Numbered from the stretch's first letter, positions 35,270 to 45,216 are shown. The stretch is 64,000 bases of DNA from Burkholderia stabilis (GCF_001742165.1 NZ_CP016443.1:2604001-2668000); one strand, 5' to 3'. Notes: generated from the letters alone by a model not told the origin. Numbers and translations are program-made.

Positions 35270-35638
35270 CTAACCGCGCGTGCCGTCGTCGCGATAGCCG
35301 TTCTTGCCGACGAAGATCTCCTTCAGCGCGGCGCGCAGCGCGACCGGGTCGTACTGGCCCGGCGCGAGATGAATCACGTAACGCGTGTGACCGTCGAGAC
35401 GTGCCGCGATGCCCGGTTCGATCTCGACGTCGATCGTGTCGTCCGTCAGGCGCACCGACAGATCCTTGACGCGCCAGGTGATCTGGTCGCGCACCATCAC
35501 TTCGATCAGCGCGTCGTCCGGAAAGCGCGACAACGCGAAGCAATAGTCCTGCTCCGCGTCGTGACAGTAGATGTTGGCGAAGCTTTCGTCGTCGTCGGGA
35601 TCGGATATCGCCGCGCCGACGGTGGCATGAAGTTCCAT
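35270..35638 (-). CDS. Hypothetical 122-aa acidic protein
   Basis: No family is recognised. The sequence is acidic at the N-terminus (ISDPDDDESFANIYCHDAEQD) and otherwise of mixed alpha/beta type with no signal peptide or membrane segment, so it is probably cytoplasmic. It may be cotranscribed with the XAC2610-type gene. The ATG is preferred to a TTG seven codons earlier because AGGA lies about nine bases before the ATG. Confidence 0.6.
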   Translation of the reverse strand: MELHATVGAAISDPDDDESFANIYCHDAEQDYCFALSRFPDDALIEVMVRDQITWRVKDLSVRLTDDTIDVEIEPGIAARLDGHTRYVIHLAPGQYDPVALRAALKEIFVGKNGYRDDGTRG

Positions 35639-35672
35639 GAACGTAGGTTCCTGTTTCAAGGGTTGTCTGGTG

Positions 35673-36044
35673 TTATCGCGGTGCGTGCGTTGCCGTTTCG
35701 ATCACGCTTCCATCGCAAGACGTATCGGCGTCGCGCGCCTTCAGCCACAGCCCGAATTCGCGCATCACCTCGACGATGGGCCGCAGCCGGCCGCCGTCAT
35801 CGGTCAGATCGTACTCGACCCGCACCGGCACTTCCGGATACACGGTGCGCCGCACGAGCCCCGCATCTTCGAGCGCGCGCAGGTCGAGCGTCAGCATGCG
35901 CTGCGAGATGCCCGGCATGTCGCGGCGCAGGTCGCTGAAGCGCCGCGGCCCGTCGAGCAGATACGACACCAGCAGCAGCCGCCAGCGGCCGCCGAGCAGG
36001 CGCATCGCTTCTTCAACGGAACATCCTGTCGCACTCGTTTTCAT
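35673..36044 (-). CDS. HxlR-family transcriptional regulator
   Basis: A 123-aa winged-helix regulator: CSVEEAMRLLGGRWRLLLVSYLLDGPRRFSDL is the HxlR signature (Cys at the start and the W-R/K-x-x-I/L core), followed by ISQRMLTLDLRALEDAGLV as recognition helix and wing. HxlR proteins respond to electrophiles, redox stress or aldehydes, often through the N-terminal Cys (here Cys8). It is divergent from a glutathione transferase gene with 136 bp between, a frequent pairing for electrophile defence. Confidence 0.92.
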   Translation of the reverse strand: MKTSATGCSVEEAMRLLGGRWRLLLVSYLLDGPRRFSDLRRDMPGISQRMLTLDLRALEDAGLVRRTVYPEVPVRVEYDLTDDGGRLRPIVEVMREFGLWLKARDADTSCDGSVIETATHAPR

Positions 36045-36180
36045 CCTGCTGAACCCTGGTCGGTAAATTTTTTGTGACTACGGCACAAACGACTGCCGTC
36101 TTCTCAGTGTGGCGTCGATGCGAGATATTAGCGCCCGCGTCGCGGCGAATCGATACACGGACAACCCACCAAGGAAACGC

Positions 36181-36813
36181 ATGAAGCTTTATCACGCTCC
36201 CGGCAGCTGTTCCCAGGCCATCTGCATCGTGCTGCGCGAAGCCGGCATCGACGCGGAGATCGTCAAGGTCGACCCGCGCAAGCATGTCGTCGAAGACGGC
36301 AGCAATTACTACGACGTGACCGAACTCGGCTACGTGCCGCTGCTCGAACTCGACGACGGCACGATGCTGCGCGAAGGCCCGGTGATCGCGCAGTATCTCG
36401 CGGATCGGCGCCCGGAAGCCGCGCTCGCGCCGGCCTACGGCACGCTCGCGCGTTACCGGCTGATGGAATGGCTGAACTTCCTCGGCACCGAGATCCACAA
36501 GGGCTTCATCCCACTGTTGTACGCGGTGCAGGCGGGGAAGTACGTGGAGCCCGCGCGGCAGAAGCTCGACAGCCGCTTCGCCTGGATCGACCGGCAGCTC
36601 GACGGCAACACGTTCGTGACGGGCGACACGTTCACCGTCGCCGATGCGTACCTGTTCGCGCTGACCGGCTGGGGCAAGGCCGACTGGATGCGCTCGGTGT
36701 ACAACACGGATATCGACCTGAGCCGGCATGAACATCTGCGCGCGTGGTACGAGCGCGTGCGGGCACGGCCGGCGGTGCAGGCCGTGCTGGCGGCGGACGG
36801 CATGTTGCGGTAA
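36181..36813 (+). CDS. Glutathione S-transferase, GstA-like
   Basis: A 210-aa cytoplasmic transferase. The thioredoxin-like N-terminal domain (MKLYHAPGSCSQAICIVLRE) has the Cys at 10 or Ser at 9 characteristic of bacterial beta-class enzymes; YVPLLELDDG and EGPVIAQYLADR give the cis-Pro and glutathione-binding motifs. The C-terminal helical domain (FTVADAYLFALTGW) has the folding N-capping box. AAGGA precedes the ATG. It is probably controlled by the divergent HxlR regulator for conjugation of electrophiles. Confidence 0.93.
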   Translation: MKLYHAPGSCSQAICIVLREAGIDAEIVKVDPRKHVVEDGSNYYDVTELGYVPLLELDDGTMLREGPVIAQYLADRRPEAALAPAYGTLARYRLMEWLNFLGTEIHKGFIPLLYAVQAGKYVEPARQKLDSRFAWIDRQLDGNTFVTGDTFTVADAYLFALTGWGKADWMRSVYNTDIDLSRHEHLRAWYERVRARPAVQAVLAADGMLR

Positions 36814-36897
36814 CACGCGGCGGCGGTGCGCGGGCGGCTGCCGCTGCGCGCGCCGTTGCGTCGCATCGACGTGCCGCCACGCCGCAAAATGCCGCGC

Positions 36898-36903
36898 TAT
36901 AAT
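36898..36903 (+). promoter_or_regulatory. TATAAT -10 box eight bases from the start codon
   Basis: A perfect TATAAT ends seven bases before the ATG at 36911. The expected transcription start falls at or within two bases of the start codon and no ribosome site precedes it, so a leaderless mRNA is likely. No good -35 box is seen 17 bases upstream, which suggests an activator. Confidence 0.45.
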
Positions 36904-36910
36904 CGCCGCC

Positions 36911-37297
36911 ATGAAATTGCTTCGGACCTTCATCCTGCTGCTGCTTTGCGCGGTGCTGCCCATCAGCGGGCTGGCAGCCAGCGGCCTGACCGGTGAATGT
37001 CCGATGCAGCACACGATGTCGATGGAAGCGGACACGGGCATGAACATGCCCATGTCCGCCGACATGAGCGATTGCGATTCGATGAAATCGCCATCCGCCG
37101 GCGCCACGAAGGCCAAAGCCAAGGGCATGGCCTGCAAGGTGACGGCCCAATGCCAGTTCGGCAGTCTCTATCATCCGGCCGCCCGCGCCGATATCAGCCG
37201 TCCCGCTGCATTCGCCAGCACGATCGTCTTCCACTACACGCAGTCCGTCCCGGCCCGCGACCCGAGCGGGTTGTGGCGCCCTCCACGCATCAGCTGA
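36911..37297 (+). CDS. Met-rich secreted protein at head of copper efflux operon
   Basis: A 128-aa exported protein. It has a signal peptide (about 1-23, MKLLRTFILLLLCAVLPISGLAA) and a Met/His/Cys-rich stretch (MQHTMSMEADTGMNMPMSADM) suited to Cu(I) binding, two further Cys (ACKVTAQCQF), and a tail RDPSGLWRPP. It is the first gene before the cusC/B/A/F-type genes, so it probably acts in periplasmic copper or silver handling. No named family is certain; CopL-like or DUF2946-like proteins are possible. Confidence 0.72.
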   Translation: MKLLRTFILLLLCAVLPISGLAASGLTGECPMQHTMSMEADTGMNMPMSADMSDCDSMKSPSAGATKAKAKGMACKVTAQCQFGSLYHPAARADISRPAAFASTIVFHYTQSVPARDPSGLWRPPRIS

Positions 37298-37389
37298 TCC
37301 CGATTTGACCGGTTCACCGCCGTCGCGGTGAGGTTCGTCCTGTGCGCAGGACGTGGAATCCCTTTGGGTTCCGACGTTGGGGTTAGACC

Positions 37390-38682
37390 ATGTCATTCGA
37401 TTTCTGCACGCCGCGGATGCGGCGTGCGTGTCGGCGCGCGCCCGTGCTGTGGGCCGCGCTGCTGGCGGCGGGCGCCGTTCACGCGCAGCAGTCGCCATTC
37501 ACGCTGGACGCAGCGCTGCAGTCCGCCACCGATCATTCCGCGTCGATGCAGGCCGCGCAGGCTTCGGTGCGCGCAAGTTCCGAAGCGGCCGTCAAGGCCG
37601 GCCAGTTGCCGGACCCGATGCTCAAGGCCGGCATCGACAACCTGCCCGTCAACGGTGGGCAGCGCTTCACCGTCGGCCAGGACTTCATGACGATGCGCCG
37701 CGTCGGCATCGAGCAGGAGTGGGTATCCGGCGACAAGCGGCGGCTGCGCTCGGCGCTGGCCGACGAACAGGTCGGCCGCGAACGCGCGGGTTATCTCGTG
37801 CAGCTTGCCGACGTGCGCCGGCAGACCGCGACCGCGTGGCTCGACGCAATCTATGCGAAGCAGGCGCTCGCGCTTCAGCAGGCGCTGCTCGATCACATGC
37901 ACCATGAACTCGACGCGACGCAGGCGTCGTATCGCGGCGCGAAGGCGAGCGCGGGCGATGTCGTGCAGGCCCGCGCGATGCTCGCGCAAACGCAGGATCA
38001 GGTGCTCAAGGCGCAGCAGTCGTATCGCACCGCACTCATCGCGCTCGGCCGCTGGACGGCCGCGCCCGTCGCGGACGTAACGGGCACGCCGCCTGCGCCC
38101 GAATCCTTCGTGTCGTCGCTGCCGCCGGACGAACTGCGGCTGTCGCAACCGGCGCTCGTCGCCGCGTCGAACGACATCGCGGTCGCCGAAGCCGGCACCG
38201 CGGTGGCGAACAGCGAGCGCAGCCCGAACTGGACGTGGGAGATCGCGTACCAGCAGCGCGGCGGCGCGTATTCGAACATGGTGTCGGTCGGCGTCACGAT
38301 CCCGCTGCCGATCAACCGCAAGAACCGCCAGAACCGCGACGTCGCCGAGAAAGCCGAACTCGCGACGAAGGCGCGCCTGATGTACGAGGACACGCTGCGC
38401 CAGGTGCAGGCCGATATCCGCACGCAATCCGAGACGCTGGCGAGCGGCCGCGCGCGCATCGCGAACCTGAGCGCGTCGCTGCTGCCCGCCGCCGACCAGC
38501 GCGTGCAGCTCGCGAACGCCGCCTACCGGGCCGGCACGGGTTCGCTCGCCGACACCTTCGCCGCCCGGCGCGCGCAGCTGGAAGCGCAGTTGCAGGTGCT
38601 CGATCTCAGGCGCGACGTGTCGCAGACCTGGGCGCAGCTCGAATATCAGGTCGTGCCGGCGACGCTGGCCGTCGCGCAGTGA
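37390..38682 (+). CDS. TolC-family outer-membrane factor of copper efflux (CusC-type)
   Basis: A 430-aa protein with a signal peptide (about 12-33, cleaved after VHA) and long helical repeats typical of OEP/TolC monomers: SPFTLDAALQSATDHSASMQAAQAS and a second repeat before TLAVAQ. It lacks the lipobox of E. coli CusC. It forms the outer-membrane channel of a tripartite pump with the CusB-like and CusA-like products that follow at 11 bp and by overlap. Confidence 0.88.
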   Translation: MSFDFCTPRMRRACRRAPVLWAALLAAGAVHAQQSPFTLDAALQSATDHSASMQAAQASVRASSEAAVKAGQLPDPMLKAGIDNLPVNGGQRFTVGQDFMTMRRVGIEQEWVSGDKRRLRSALADEQVGRERAGYLVQLADVRRQTATAWLDAIYAKQALALQQALLDHMHHELDATQASYRGAKASAGDVVQARAMLAQTQDQVLKAQQSYRTALIALGRWTAAPVADVTGTPPAPESFVSSLPPDELRLSQPALVAASNDIAVAEAGTAVANSERSPNWTWEIAYQQRGGAYSNMVSVGVTIPLPINRKNRQNRDVAEKAELATKARLMYEDTLRQVQADIRTQSETLASGRARIANLSASLLPAADQRVQLANAAYRAGTGSLADTFAARRAQLEAQLQVLDLRRDVSQTWAQLEYQVVPATLAVAQ

Positions 38683-38693
38683 AGGAGAACCTC

Positions 38694-40229
38694 ATGAAGA
38701 AGCAATCACTGGCGCGCGCGGCGTTGACGGTATGCGCCGGCGCGGCGCTGCTCGGCGCAGGGTATGTCGCGGGCATGCGTCACGCGGCGAGCGGCGCGGA
38801 GGCGGCTGCGGCCGCGACGGCCCCCGACGCGGCCGATGCGAAGACGGGCCGCAAGGTGCTGTACTGGCACGACCCGATGGTGCCGAACCAGCATTTCGAC
38901 AAACCGGGCAAATCGCCATTCATGGACATGCAGCTGCAGCCGGTCTATGCGGACGAAGGCGGCGGTGCGCCGGGCATCCGGATCGATCCGGGGCTGCAGC
39001 AGAACCTCGGCATCCGTTATGCGAGCGTGCGCCGGCAGCAGACGGCGGCCGGCTTCGATGCGGTGGGCACCACGCAGTTCGACGAATCGCGCGCGGACGT
39101 CGTCCAGTCGCGCGTGACCGGCTACATCGACCGGCTCTATGCGCGCGCGCCGATGCAGCGCATCGCGAAGGGCGCGCCGGTCGCGTCGCTGTTCGTGCCG
39201 GACTGGCTCGCGCCGCAGGAGGAATATCTCGCGCTCAAGCGCGGCGGAATGGACGGCAGCCTGCTCGATGCGTCGCGTGCGCGCATGCGCGCGCTGTCGA
39301 TTCCCGACGGGATGATCGCGAACCTCGATCGCACCGGCCGCGCGCAGACGCACGTCGTGCTGACCGCGCCTGAAACCGGCGTGGTCAGCGAGCTGAACGT
39401 GCGCGACGGCGCGATGGTCGCGCCAGGGCAGACACTCGCGAAGATCGCCGGGCTGTCGACGCTGTGGCTGATCGTCGAAGTGCCGGAAGCGCTCGCGCTG
39501 AACGTGCAGCCGGGCATGCCGGTCGACGCGACGTTCGCGGGCGATCCGGCGCGGCACTTCACCGGGCGCATCCGCGAAGTGCTGCCCGGCATCAGCACGG
39601 AGAGCCGCACGCTGCAGGCGCGCGTGGAGATCGACAATGCGACGCTCAAGCTCACGCCCGGCATGCTGATGCGCGTGCGCGTCGCCGCGAAGGAAACCGT
39701 CGCGCGCCTGCTGGTGCCGTCCGAAGCGGTGATCGCGACCGGCAAGCGCACGATCGTCATCGTGAAGAACGGCGACGGCAGGCTTCAGCCGGTGTCGGTG
39801 ACGACGGGCAACGACGTCGGTGGCGACACGGAAGTGCTCGGCGGGTTGAACGAGGGCGACACGGTCGTCGCATCGGGGCAGTTCCTGATCGATTCCGAGG
39901 CGAGCCTGAAGAGCGTGCTGCCGCGGCTGGAGCGTGCGGCCGGTGCGAGCGCGCCGGGAACGGCCGCCGCGGCATCGTCCTCCACGGCAGCAGCGGCGCC
40001 GGTCTATGAAACCACCGGCAAGGTCGAGAAGGTCACGGCCGACGACATCACGTTCTCGCATCAGCCCGTGCCGGCGCTCGGCTGGGGTGCGATGACGATG
40101 GCGTTCGGCAAGCCATCCGCGCAGGCGTTCCCGGACGTGAAGCCGGGCGAGACGGTGCGCTTCGCGTTCACGCAGACCGACGACGGCTATCGGCTGACGA
40201 AGGTCGAGCCGCAGGGAGGCGAACGATGA
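38694..40229 (+). CDS. cusB: Efflux RND periplasmic adaptor (CusB-type) with C-terminal CusF-like domain
   Basis: A 511-aa membrane-fusion protein. An N-terminal signal/anchor (residues about 5-26), then a heavy-metal-binding segment [21 protein letters not shown] (about 57-77), a lipoyl/barrel region ([21 protein letters not shown]) and a C-terminal extension (about 445-505) with [15 protein letters not shown], which reproduces the Cu(I) site of CusF (His, Trp, Met, Met) with the same spacing. It links CusC to CusA and receives Cu(I)/Ag(I) in the periplasm. The start has GGAG five bases upstream. The stop overlaps the cusA start by four bases. Confidence 0.92.
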   Translation: MKKQSLARAALTVCAGAALLGAGYVAGMRHAASGAEAAAAATAPDAADAKTGRKVLYWHDPMVPNQHFDKPGKSPFMDMQLQPVYADEGGGAPGIRIDPGLQQNLGIRYASVRRQQTAAGFDAVGTTQFDESRADVVQSRVTGYIDRLYARAPMQRIAKGAPVASLFVPDWLAPQEEYLALKRGGMDGSLLDASRARMRALSIPDGMIANLDRTGRAQTHVVLTAPETGVVSELNVRDGAMVAPGQTLAKIAGLSTLWLIVEVPEALALNVQPGMPVDATFAGDPARHFTGRIREVLPGISTESRTLQARVEIDNATLKLTPGMLMRVRVAAKETVARLLVPSEAVIATGKRTIVIVKNGDGRLQPVSVTTGNDVGGDTEVLGGLNEGDTVVASGQFLIDSEASLKSVLPRLERAAGASAPGTAAAASSSTAAAAPVYETTGKVEKVTADDITFSHQPVPALGWGAMTMAFGKPSAQAFPDVKPGETVRFAFTQTDDGYRLTKVEPQGGER

Positions 40230-43200
40230 TCGCGCACGTCATTCGCTGGTCCGTCCGCAACCGCTTCCTGGTGCTGCTCGCCACCGTGCTGATCGCCGCG
40301 TGGGGCGTGCATTCGCTGCGGCAGACGCCGCTCGATGCGCTGCCCGACCTGTCCGACACGCAGGTGATCGTGAAAGCGTCGTATCCGGGCAAGGCGCCGC
40401 AGGTGGTCGAGGATCAGGTCACCTATCCGCTGACGACGACGCTGCTCGGCGTGCCGGGCGCGAAAACCGTCCGCGCGTATTCGTCGTTCGGCGACGCGTT
40501 CGTCTACGTGCTGTTCGACGACCACACCGATCCGTACTGGGCGCGTTCGCGCGTGCTCGAATACCTGAGCCAGGTGCAGAGCCGGCTGCCGGCCGGCGCG
40601 ACCGTGTCGCTCGGGCCGGATGCGACCGGCGTCGGCTGGGTGTACGAATACGCGCTCGTCGATCGCACCGGCCATCACGACCTCGGGCAACTGCGCGCGC
40701 TCAACGACTGGTTCCTGAAGTTCGAGCTGAAGGCGGTGCCGGACGTATCGGAAGTCGCGAGCATCGGCGGCATGGTGCGCCAGTACCAGGTCGTGCTCGA
40801 TCCCGACAGGCTGCGCGCTTACGGGATCACGCAACAGGCGGTCGCGGATGCGCTCGGCAAGGCCAACCAGGCGTCCGGCGGCTCGGTCGTTGAGCTGGCC
40901 GAGTCGGAGTACATGGTGCGTTCATCCGGCTACCTGCGCACGCTCGACGATTTCCGGCACGTCGTGTTGCGCACGGACGCCGCCGGCACGCCGGTGCTGC
41001 TCGGCGACGTCGCGCGCATCCAGGTCGGCCCGGCGATGCGGCGCGGGATCGCGGAGCTGAACGGGCAGGGCGAAGTGACGGGCGGCGTCGTCGTGATGCG
41101 TTCGGGCAAGAACGCGCTCACGACGATCGACGCGGTGAAGGCGAAGCTCGCCGACCTGAAGCGTTCGCTGCCGCCCGGCGTCGAGATCGTCACGACCTAC
41201 GACCGCTCGCAGCTGATCGAGCGCGCGGTGGGCAACCTGAAGGACAAGTTGATCGAGGAATTCATCATCGTCGGCATCGTCTGCGCGGTGTTCCTGTTCC
41301 ATCTGCGCAGCGCGTTCGTCGCGATCTTGTCGCTGCCGCTCGGCGTGCTGGCAGCGTTCATCGTGATGCGCTACCAGGGCGTGAACGCGAACCTGATGTC
41401 GCTGGGCGGGATCGCGATCGCGATCGGCGCGATGATCGACGCGGCGATCGTGATGATCGAGAACGCGCACAAGCATCTCGAGGCATACGACCACGCGCAT
41501 CCCGGCGAGCCAATGACGAATGCGCGGCGCTGGGAGCTCGTCGCGGCGTCGGCCGCGGAAGTCGGGCCGGCGCTGTTCTTCTCGCTGCTGATCATCACGC
41601 TGTCGTTCATTCCGGTGTTTTCGCTGGAAGGGCAGGAGGGCAAGCTGTTCGCGCCGCTCGCGTTCACGAAGACCTACACGATCGCCGCGGCAGCCGGGCT
41701 GTCGGTCACGCTGGTGCCCGTGCTGATGGGGTATCTCGTGCGCGGGCGCATTCCGCACGAGCACGCAAACCCGATCAACCGCGTGCTGATCCGCCTGTAC
41801 CGGCCGCTGCTCGAAGCGACGCTGCGGCGCCCGTGGTTCGCGATCGGCGTCGCGGTCGTCGCGCTCGTGCTGACGGCGGTGCCGGTGTCGCGGCTCGGCG
41901 GCGAATTCATGCCGCCGCTCGACGAAGGCGATTTGCTGTACATGCCGACCGCGCTGCCCGGCATCTCGGCCGACAAGGCGAGCGAGCTGCTGCAGCAGAC
42001 CGACCGGCTGATCAAGACCGTGCCCGAAGTCGATACGGTGTTCGGCAAGTCGGGGCGCGCGGATACGGCGACCGACCCGGCGCCGCTCGAGATGTTCGAG
42101 ACGACGATCCGCTTCAAGCCGCGCAATGCATGGCGGCCCGGCATGACGCCGGAGAAGCTTGTCGACGAACTCGATCGCACGGTGAAGGTGCCGGGCCTGT
42201 CGAACGTGTGGGTGCCGCCGATCCGCAACCGGCTCGACATGCTGTCCACCGGCATCAAGACGCCGGTCGGCGTGAAGATCTCCGGGCCGGACCTGACGGG
42301 GATCGACGCGATCGCGACGCAGGTCGAGGCGGCCGTGAAGCACGTGCCGGGCGTGACGTCCGCGCTCGCGGAACGGCTGAACGGCGGCCGCTACATCGAC
42401 GTCGACATCGACCGGCTCGCCGCCGCGCGCTACGGGCTGTCGGTTGCCGATATCCAGTCGGTCGTGTCGTCGGCGGTCGGCGGCGAGGACGTCGGCGAAG
42501 TGATCGCGGGGCGCGAGCGCTTCCCGATCAACATCCGCTACCCGCGCGAGATCCGCGATTCGCTCGAAAACCTGCGGCAGTTGCCGGTCGTCACCGCGCG
42601 CGGCGCGCAGATCCGCCTGGGCGACGTCGCGCGCATCACGATCGCCGACGGCCCGCCGATGATCCGCAGCGAGAACGCGCGCCTGTCCGGTTACGTGTAC
42701 GTCGACCTTCGCGGCACCGACCTGCGCACGGCGGTTCGCGCGATGCAGCAGGCGGTCGCGCAGCAGGTCGTATTGCCGCCCGGCTATTCGATCGCGTGGT
42801 CGGGGCAGTTCGAGTATCTCGAACGCGCGGCGGCCACGCTGCGCACCGTCGTGCCGGTGACGCTCGTCGTGATCTTCGTGCTGCTGTTCCTCACGTTCGG
42901 CTCCGCCGCCGACGCGCTGCTGCTGATGTCGACGGTGCCGTTCGCGCTGGTCGGCGGATTCTGGCTCGTGTGGGGGCTCGGCCACGCGGTGTCCGTCGCG
43001 ACGTCGGTGGGGTTCATCGCGCTCGCGGGCGTGGCCGCCGAATTCGGCGTCGTGATGCTGCTGTACCTGAAGGGCGCGCTGAAGCGCCGGCTCGACGACG
43101 GCGAACCGCTGACCGATGCGCTGCTGCTCGACGCGATTCGCGAAGGCGCGGTACTGCGCGTGCGGCCCAAGGCGATGACGGTTGCCGTCGTGCTGGCCGG

Positions 43201-43432
43201 CCTCGTGCCGATCATGGTCGGGCACGGCGCCGGTTCCGAAGTGATGCAGCGCATCGCCGCGCCGATGGTCGGCGGCATGGTCACCGCGCCGCTGCTGTCG
43301 ATGTTCGTCATTCCCGCCGCGTGGCTTCTGCTTCAGCGCCGTCGTGTGCGAAGCGCGAGCCGTGCGCGGCATTCCGATGCAGTTCCTCACGGCATGAACG
43401 TGCCATCCACCCCAACCGGAGAGTCTCAATGA
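40226..43432 (+). CDS. cusA: Copper/silver efflux RND permease (CusA-type)
   Basis: A 1068-aa inner-membrane RND pump, normal length for CusA. Transmembrane segment 4 carries [20 protein letters not shown], the heavy-metal-efflux signature with the proton-relay Asp. [18 protein letters not shown], about residue 565-590, includes the Met near the Cu site of CusA; further Met candidates lie in the pore domain. HME rather than HAE family is shown by the conserved MxTALPGIS sequence. It starts four bases inside cusB and its last bases overlap the CusF-like gene by ATGA, so all are translationally coupled. Confidence 0.95.
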   Translation: MIAHVIRWSVRNRFLVLLATVLIAAWGVHSLRQTPLDALPDLSDTQVIVKASYPGKAPQVVEDQVTYPLTTTLLGVPGAKTVRAYSSFGDAFVYVLFDDHTDPYWARSRVLEYLSQVQSRLPAGATVSLGPDATGVGWVYEYALVDRTGHHDLGQLRALNDWFLKFELKAVPDVSEVASIGGMVRQYQVVLDPDRLRAYGITQQAVADALGKANQASGGSVVELAESEYMVRSSGYLRTLDDFRHVVLRTDAAGTPVLLGDVARIQVGPAMRRGIAELNGQGEVTGGVVVMRSGKNALTTIDAVKAKLADLKRSLPPGVEIVTTYDRSQLIERAVGNLKDKLIEEFIIVGIVCAVFLFHLRSAFVAILSLPLGVLAAFIVMRYQGVNANLMSLGGIAIAIGAMIDAAIVMIENAHKHLEAYDHAHPGEPMTNARRWELVAASAAEVGPALFFSLLIITLSFIPVFSLEGQEGKLFAPLAFTKTYTIAAAAGLSVTLVPVLMGYLVRGRIPHEHANPINRVLIRLYRPLLEATLRRPWFAIGVAVVALVLTAVPVSRLGGEFMPPLDEGDLLYMPTALPGISADKASELLQQTDRLIKTVPEVDTVFGKSGRADTATDPAPLEMFETTIRFKPRNAWRPGMTPEKLVDELDRTVKVPGLSNVWVPPIRNRLDMLSTGIKTPVGVKISGPDLTGIDAIATQVEAAVKHVPGVTSALAERLNGGRYIDVDIDRLAAARYGLSVADIQSVVSSAVGGEDVGEVIAGRERFPINIRYPREIRDSLENLRQLPVVTARGAQIRLGDVARITIADGPPMIRSENARLSGYVYVDLRGTDLRTAVRAMQQAVAQQVVLPPGYSIAWSGQFEYLERAAATLRTVVPVTLVVIFVLLFLTFGSAADALLLMSTVPFALVGGFWLVWGLGHAVSVATSVGFIALAGVAAEFGVVMLLYLKGALKRRLDDGEPLTDALLLDAIREGAVLRVRPKAMTVAVVLAGLVPIMVGHGAGSEVMQRIAAPMVGGMVTAPLLSMFVIPAAWLLLQRRRVRSASRARHSDAVPHGMNVPSTPTGESQ

Positions 43433-43803
43433 AGAAGTCGATTGTCACCACCGTTACCGTTACCGTCACCGCGCTCGCGATCGGCGCATTTGCCTTGCCT
43501 GCCTTTGCGTCCGGCGACATGTCGGGCATGGACATGTCCGGCATGAAAATGTCGTCCGGCGGTTCGGCCGAATCGAAGGCCGTGCTGACCGATGCCGAAG
43601 TGAAGAAGGTCGATGCCGCGACCGGCAAGCTCACGCTGAAGCACGGCGCGCTCGAGAACGTCGGGATGCCGCCGATGACGATGGCGTTCAAGGCGAAGGA
43701 CGCGGCCATGCTCGAACAGGTTCATGCGGGCGACAAGGTCAAGGTGCGGATCGAGAACGTCAACGGCACGCTGACGATCGTGAAGCTCGTGAAGGCATCC
43801 TGA
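43429..43803 (+). CDS. CusF-like periplasmic copper-binding protein
   Basis: A 124-aa exported protein. Signal peptide to about residue 28 (cleaved after FAS), a Met-rich linker ([17 protein letters not shown]), then the CusF OB-fold: [21 protein letters not shown]. The three ligands His, Met, Met are kept, but the Trp that caps the metal in E. coli CusF is Met here. It likely shuttles Cu(I) or Ag(I) to the pump. The start overlaps the cusA stop (ATGA). Confidence 0.88.
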   Translation: MKKSIVTTVTVTVTALAIGAFALPAFASGDMSGMDMSGMKMSSGGSAESKAVLTDAEVKKVDAATGKLTLKHGALENVGMPPMTMAFKAKDAAMLEQVHAGDKVKVRIENVNGTLTIVKLVKAS

Positions 43804-43810
43804 TCGTCCG

Positions 43811-43838
43811 GATGCGGGCGGTGCTGCTTGCCCGCATC
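43811..43838. terminator. Hairpin after cus operon
   Basis: GATGCGGGC and GCCCGCATC (9 bp, perfect) flank ten bases just after the cus operon stop. A second stem follows at 43859. No clear U-run, so its role in termination is only likely. Confidence 0.45.
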
Positions 43839-43858
43839 AATGCAGTGAAGCGCATCGC

Positions 43859-43887
43859 GCGGACGCGGTTTTCAAGGCCGCGTCCGC
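43859..43887. terminator. Second hairpin between convergent cus and antiporter genes
   Basis: GCGGACGCGG and CCGCGTCCGC (10 bp, perfect) flank TTTTCAAGG. It lies 21 bases before the antiporter stop and may serve both converging transcripts. Confidence 0.5.
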
Positions 43888-43908
43888 GCGCGTGCGCGTC
43901 TGCGCGCT

Positions 43909-44919
43909 TCAGCGCGCCAGCGTCAGGAACAGATACCCCGCATACCCCGCGCCGTTCGCGAGCAGCGCCCAGATCGCGAGCCCGCGCGTACGGGCATTGA
44001 TGCGCAGCCAGGCGGCCGCCGCGAGCGTGATGATCACGCCGGTCAGCACTTCGGGGCGCGGCTCCCACGGCGTCAGCATGATGCCGATCGCCGGCAGCAG
44101 CGTGCCCTGGAACACCATCGCGCCGGTGATGTTGCCGAACGCGAGCGTGTCCTTCTTGCGGCGAATCCACAGCACGCTGTTGACCTTCTCAGGCAGCTCC
44201 GTCGCGATCGGCACGATGATCAGCGACAGCAGCAGCGCCGATACGCCGAGTACGTGCGACACGCCTTCCACGCCGTGAATGAAGCCCTTCGCGCCGCCGA
44301 CCAGCAGTGCGAGGCCGATGAGCAGCTGCAGCGCGATCGTCGCCAGGTTGGTCGGCAACCCCACGCGCGACAGCAGCATCGCGTGCGGCGCTTCGGTGCC
44401 GTGGCCGGCGTCGACGAGCTGGTTCGACGCGCGGAACGTCATCACGACGTACATCACGTAGATGCCGACCAGCATCGCGGCGAGCAGCGCGCGCACCGCC
44501 CAGTTGTGATGCGGGACGAACATCGCGACGGTCGCCAGCGAGAACGCGGCGAGGAAGTAGTTCATGTCGCGCACGAAACCCGTGCGTTCGGGCGCGATCG
44601 TGCCGCGCAGCCCGCGCGAGCGGATCACGGCGAGCGTCATCAGGAAGGTGGTCAGCGTCGCGAGCATCAGCGGCGCGCCGAGGATCGCGCCGACGCCGAT
44701 TTCCTCGTTCACTTGCTGGTTCGCCGTGCCGCCGGCCAGCGCGAGCAGCGGCACCATCGTTTCGGGCAGCGCGGTGCCGACGGCCGCGAACAGCGACCCG
44801 GTCACGCCTTCGGAAATCTTCAGACGTTCGCCCAGATGTTCGAGCGCATTGGTGAAAACCTCGGCGGCCACGAGGATCACGACCAGCATGAACGCGAGTT
44901 CGAGGAACATGAAAGTCAT
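43909..44919 (-). CDS. CaCA-family cation antiporter (Na+/Ca2+ exchanger-like), likely Mn2+ exporter
   Basis: A 336-aa inner-membrane protein with about ten hydrophobic segments and the two alpha repeats of the CaCA superfamily in opposed positions: FAAVGTALPETMVPLLAL (about 45-62) and IIVPIATELPEKVNSVLW (about 240-257). These Glu residues bind the transported cation. The start has GGAGG seven bases upstream. The leader on the minus strand is a yybP-ykoY Mn2+ riboswitch, which makes export of Mn2+ (possibly with Ca2+) more likely than pure Ca2+ exchange. The relation is an inference from regulation. Confidence 0.88.
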   Translation of the reverse strand: MTFMFLELAFMLVVILVAAEVFTNALEHLGERLKISEGVTGSLFAAVGTALPETMVPLLALAGGTANQQVNEEIGVGAILGAPLMLATLTTFLMTLAVIRSRGLRGTIAPERTGFVRDMNYFLAAFSLATVAMFVPHHNWAVRALLAAMLVGIYVMYVVMTFRASNQLVDAGHGTEAPHAMLLSRVGLPTNLATIALQLLIGLALLVGGAKGFIHGVEGVSHVLGVSALLLSLIIVPIATELPEKVNSVLWIRRKKDTLAFGNITGAMVFQGTLLPAIGIMLTPWEPRPEVLTGVIITLAAAAWLRINARTRGLAIWALLANGAGYAGYLFLTLAR

Positions 44920-44994
44920 GCGGCACCTCCGCAGGCATGGATGCGGGCGGCGGCAGAGCGCGGGGAGCAGGCGGGGAGGAACATGGGGACTCCG

Positions 44995-45063
44995 TGGTCG
45001 GACGCTGACGAACCATGGCACATCCGCCGACGTCCGACCAGGAACGACGCGATGTGCCCATGG
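44995..45063 (-). promoter_or_regulatory. Two mutually exclusive hairpins, riboswitch expression platform
   Basis: On the minus strand, one stem pairs 45051-45063 with 45013-45024 (CCATGGCACATC, one bulge), and a second pairs 45031-45040 with 44995-45004 (CGTCCGACCA, perfect 10 bp). The second stem uses the loop of the first, so both cannot form fully at once. They lie directly after the yybP-ykoY aptamer and before the antiporter start, as an expression platform would. Confidence 0.6.
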
Positions 45064-45170
45064 TCTCGCCAAGCCGATCAGGCCGAACGCGCCACGGCCG
45101 AAGCCGAGTGTGTTGACGCGTTCGCTTTCCGGGGGACGGAAAGCAGGCTACTCCCCAAAGACGAAGGGCA
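45050..45170 (-). ncRNA. yybP-ykoY manganese riboswitch aptamer
   Basis: On the minus strand the leader reads TTTGGGGAGTAGCC, then a stem GCTTTCC/GGAAAGC, a stem GAACGCG/CGCGTTC enclosing CAACACACTCGGC, and finally TTGGCGAGACC. These are the conserved L1 (GGGGAGTAG), L3 (CAACAYACTCGGC) and GCGAGACC elements of the Mn2+-sensing yybP-ykoY class in the right order. It lies 130 bases upstream of the antiporter start, in the same strand, and should activate expression when Mn2+ is high. Confidence 0.88.
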
Positions 45171-45216
45171 GTCTAGCCGAGCGAATTTCTTTCGACAAGC
45201 CTTCATCTCAAAAAAA

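Noticed and set aside
36814..36897. CopR box upstream of the cus cluster
   Set aside because: No ATGAC-N6-GTCAT-like repeat could be found in this short gap.
40922..43429. 835-aa minus-strand open frame opposite cusA
   Set aside because: His/Arg/Asp-rich low-complexity translation antisense to a strongly conserved RND pump.
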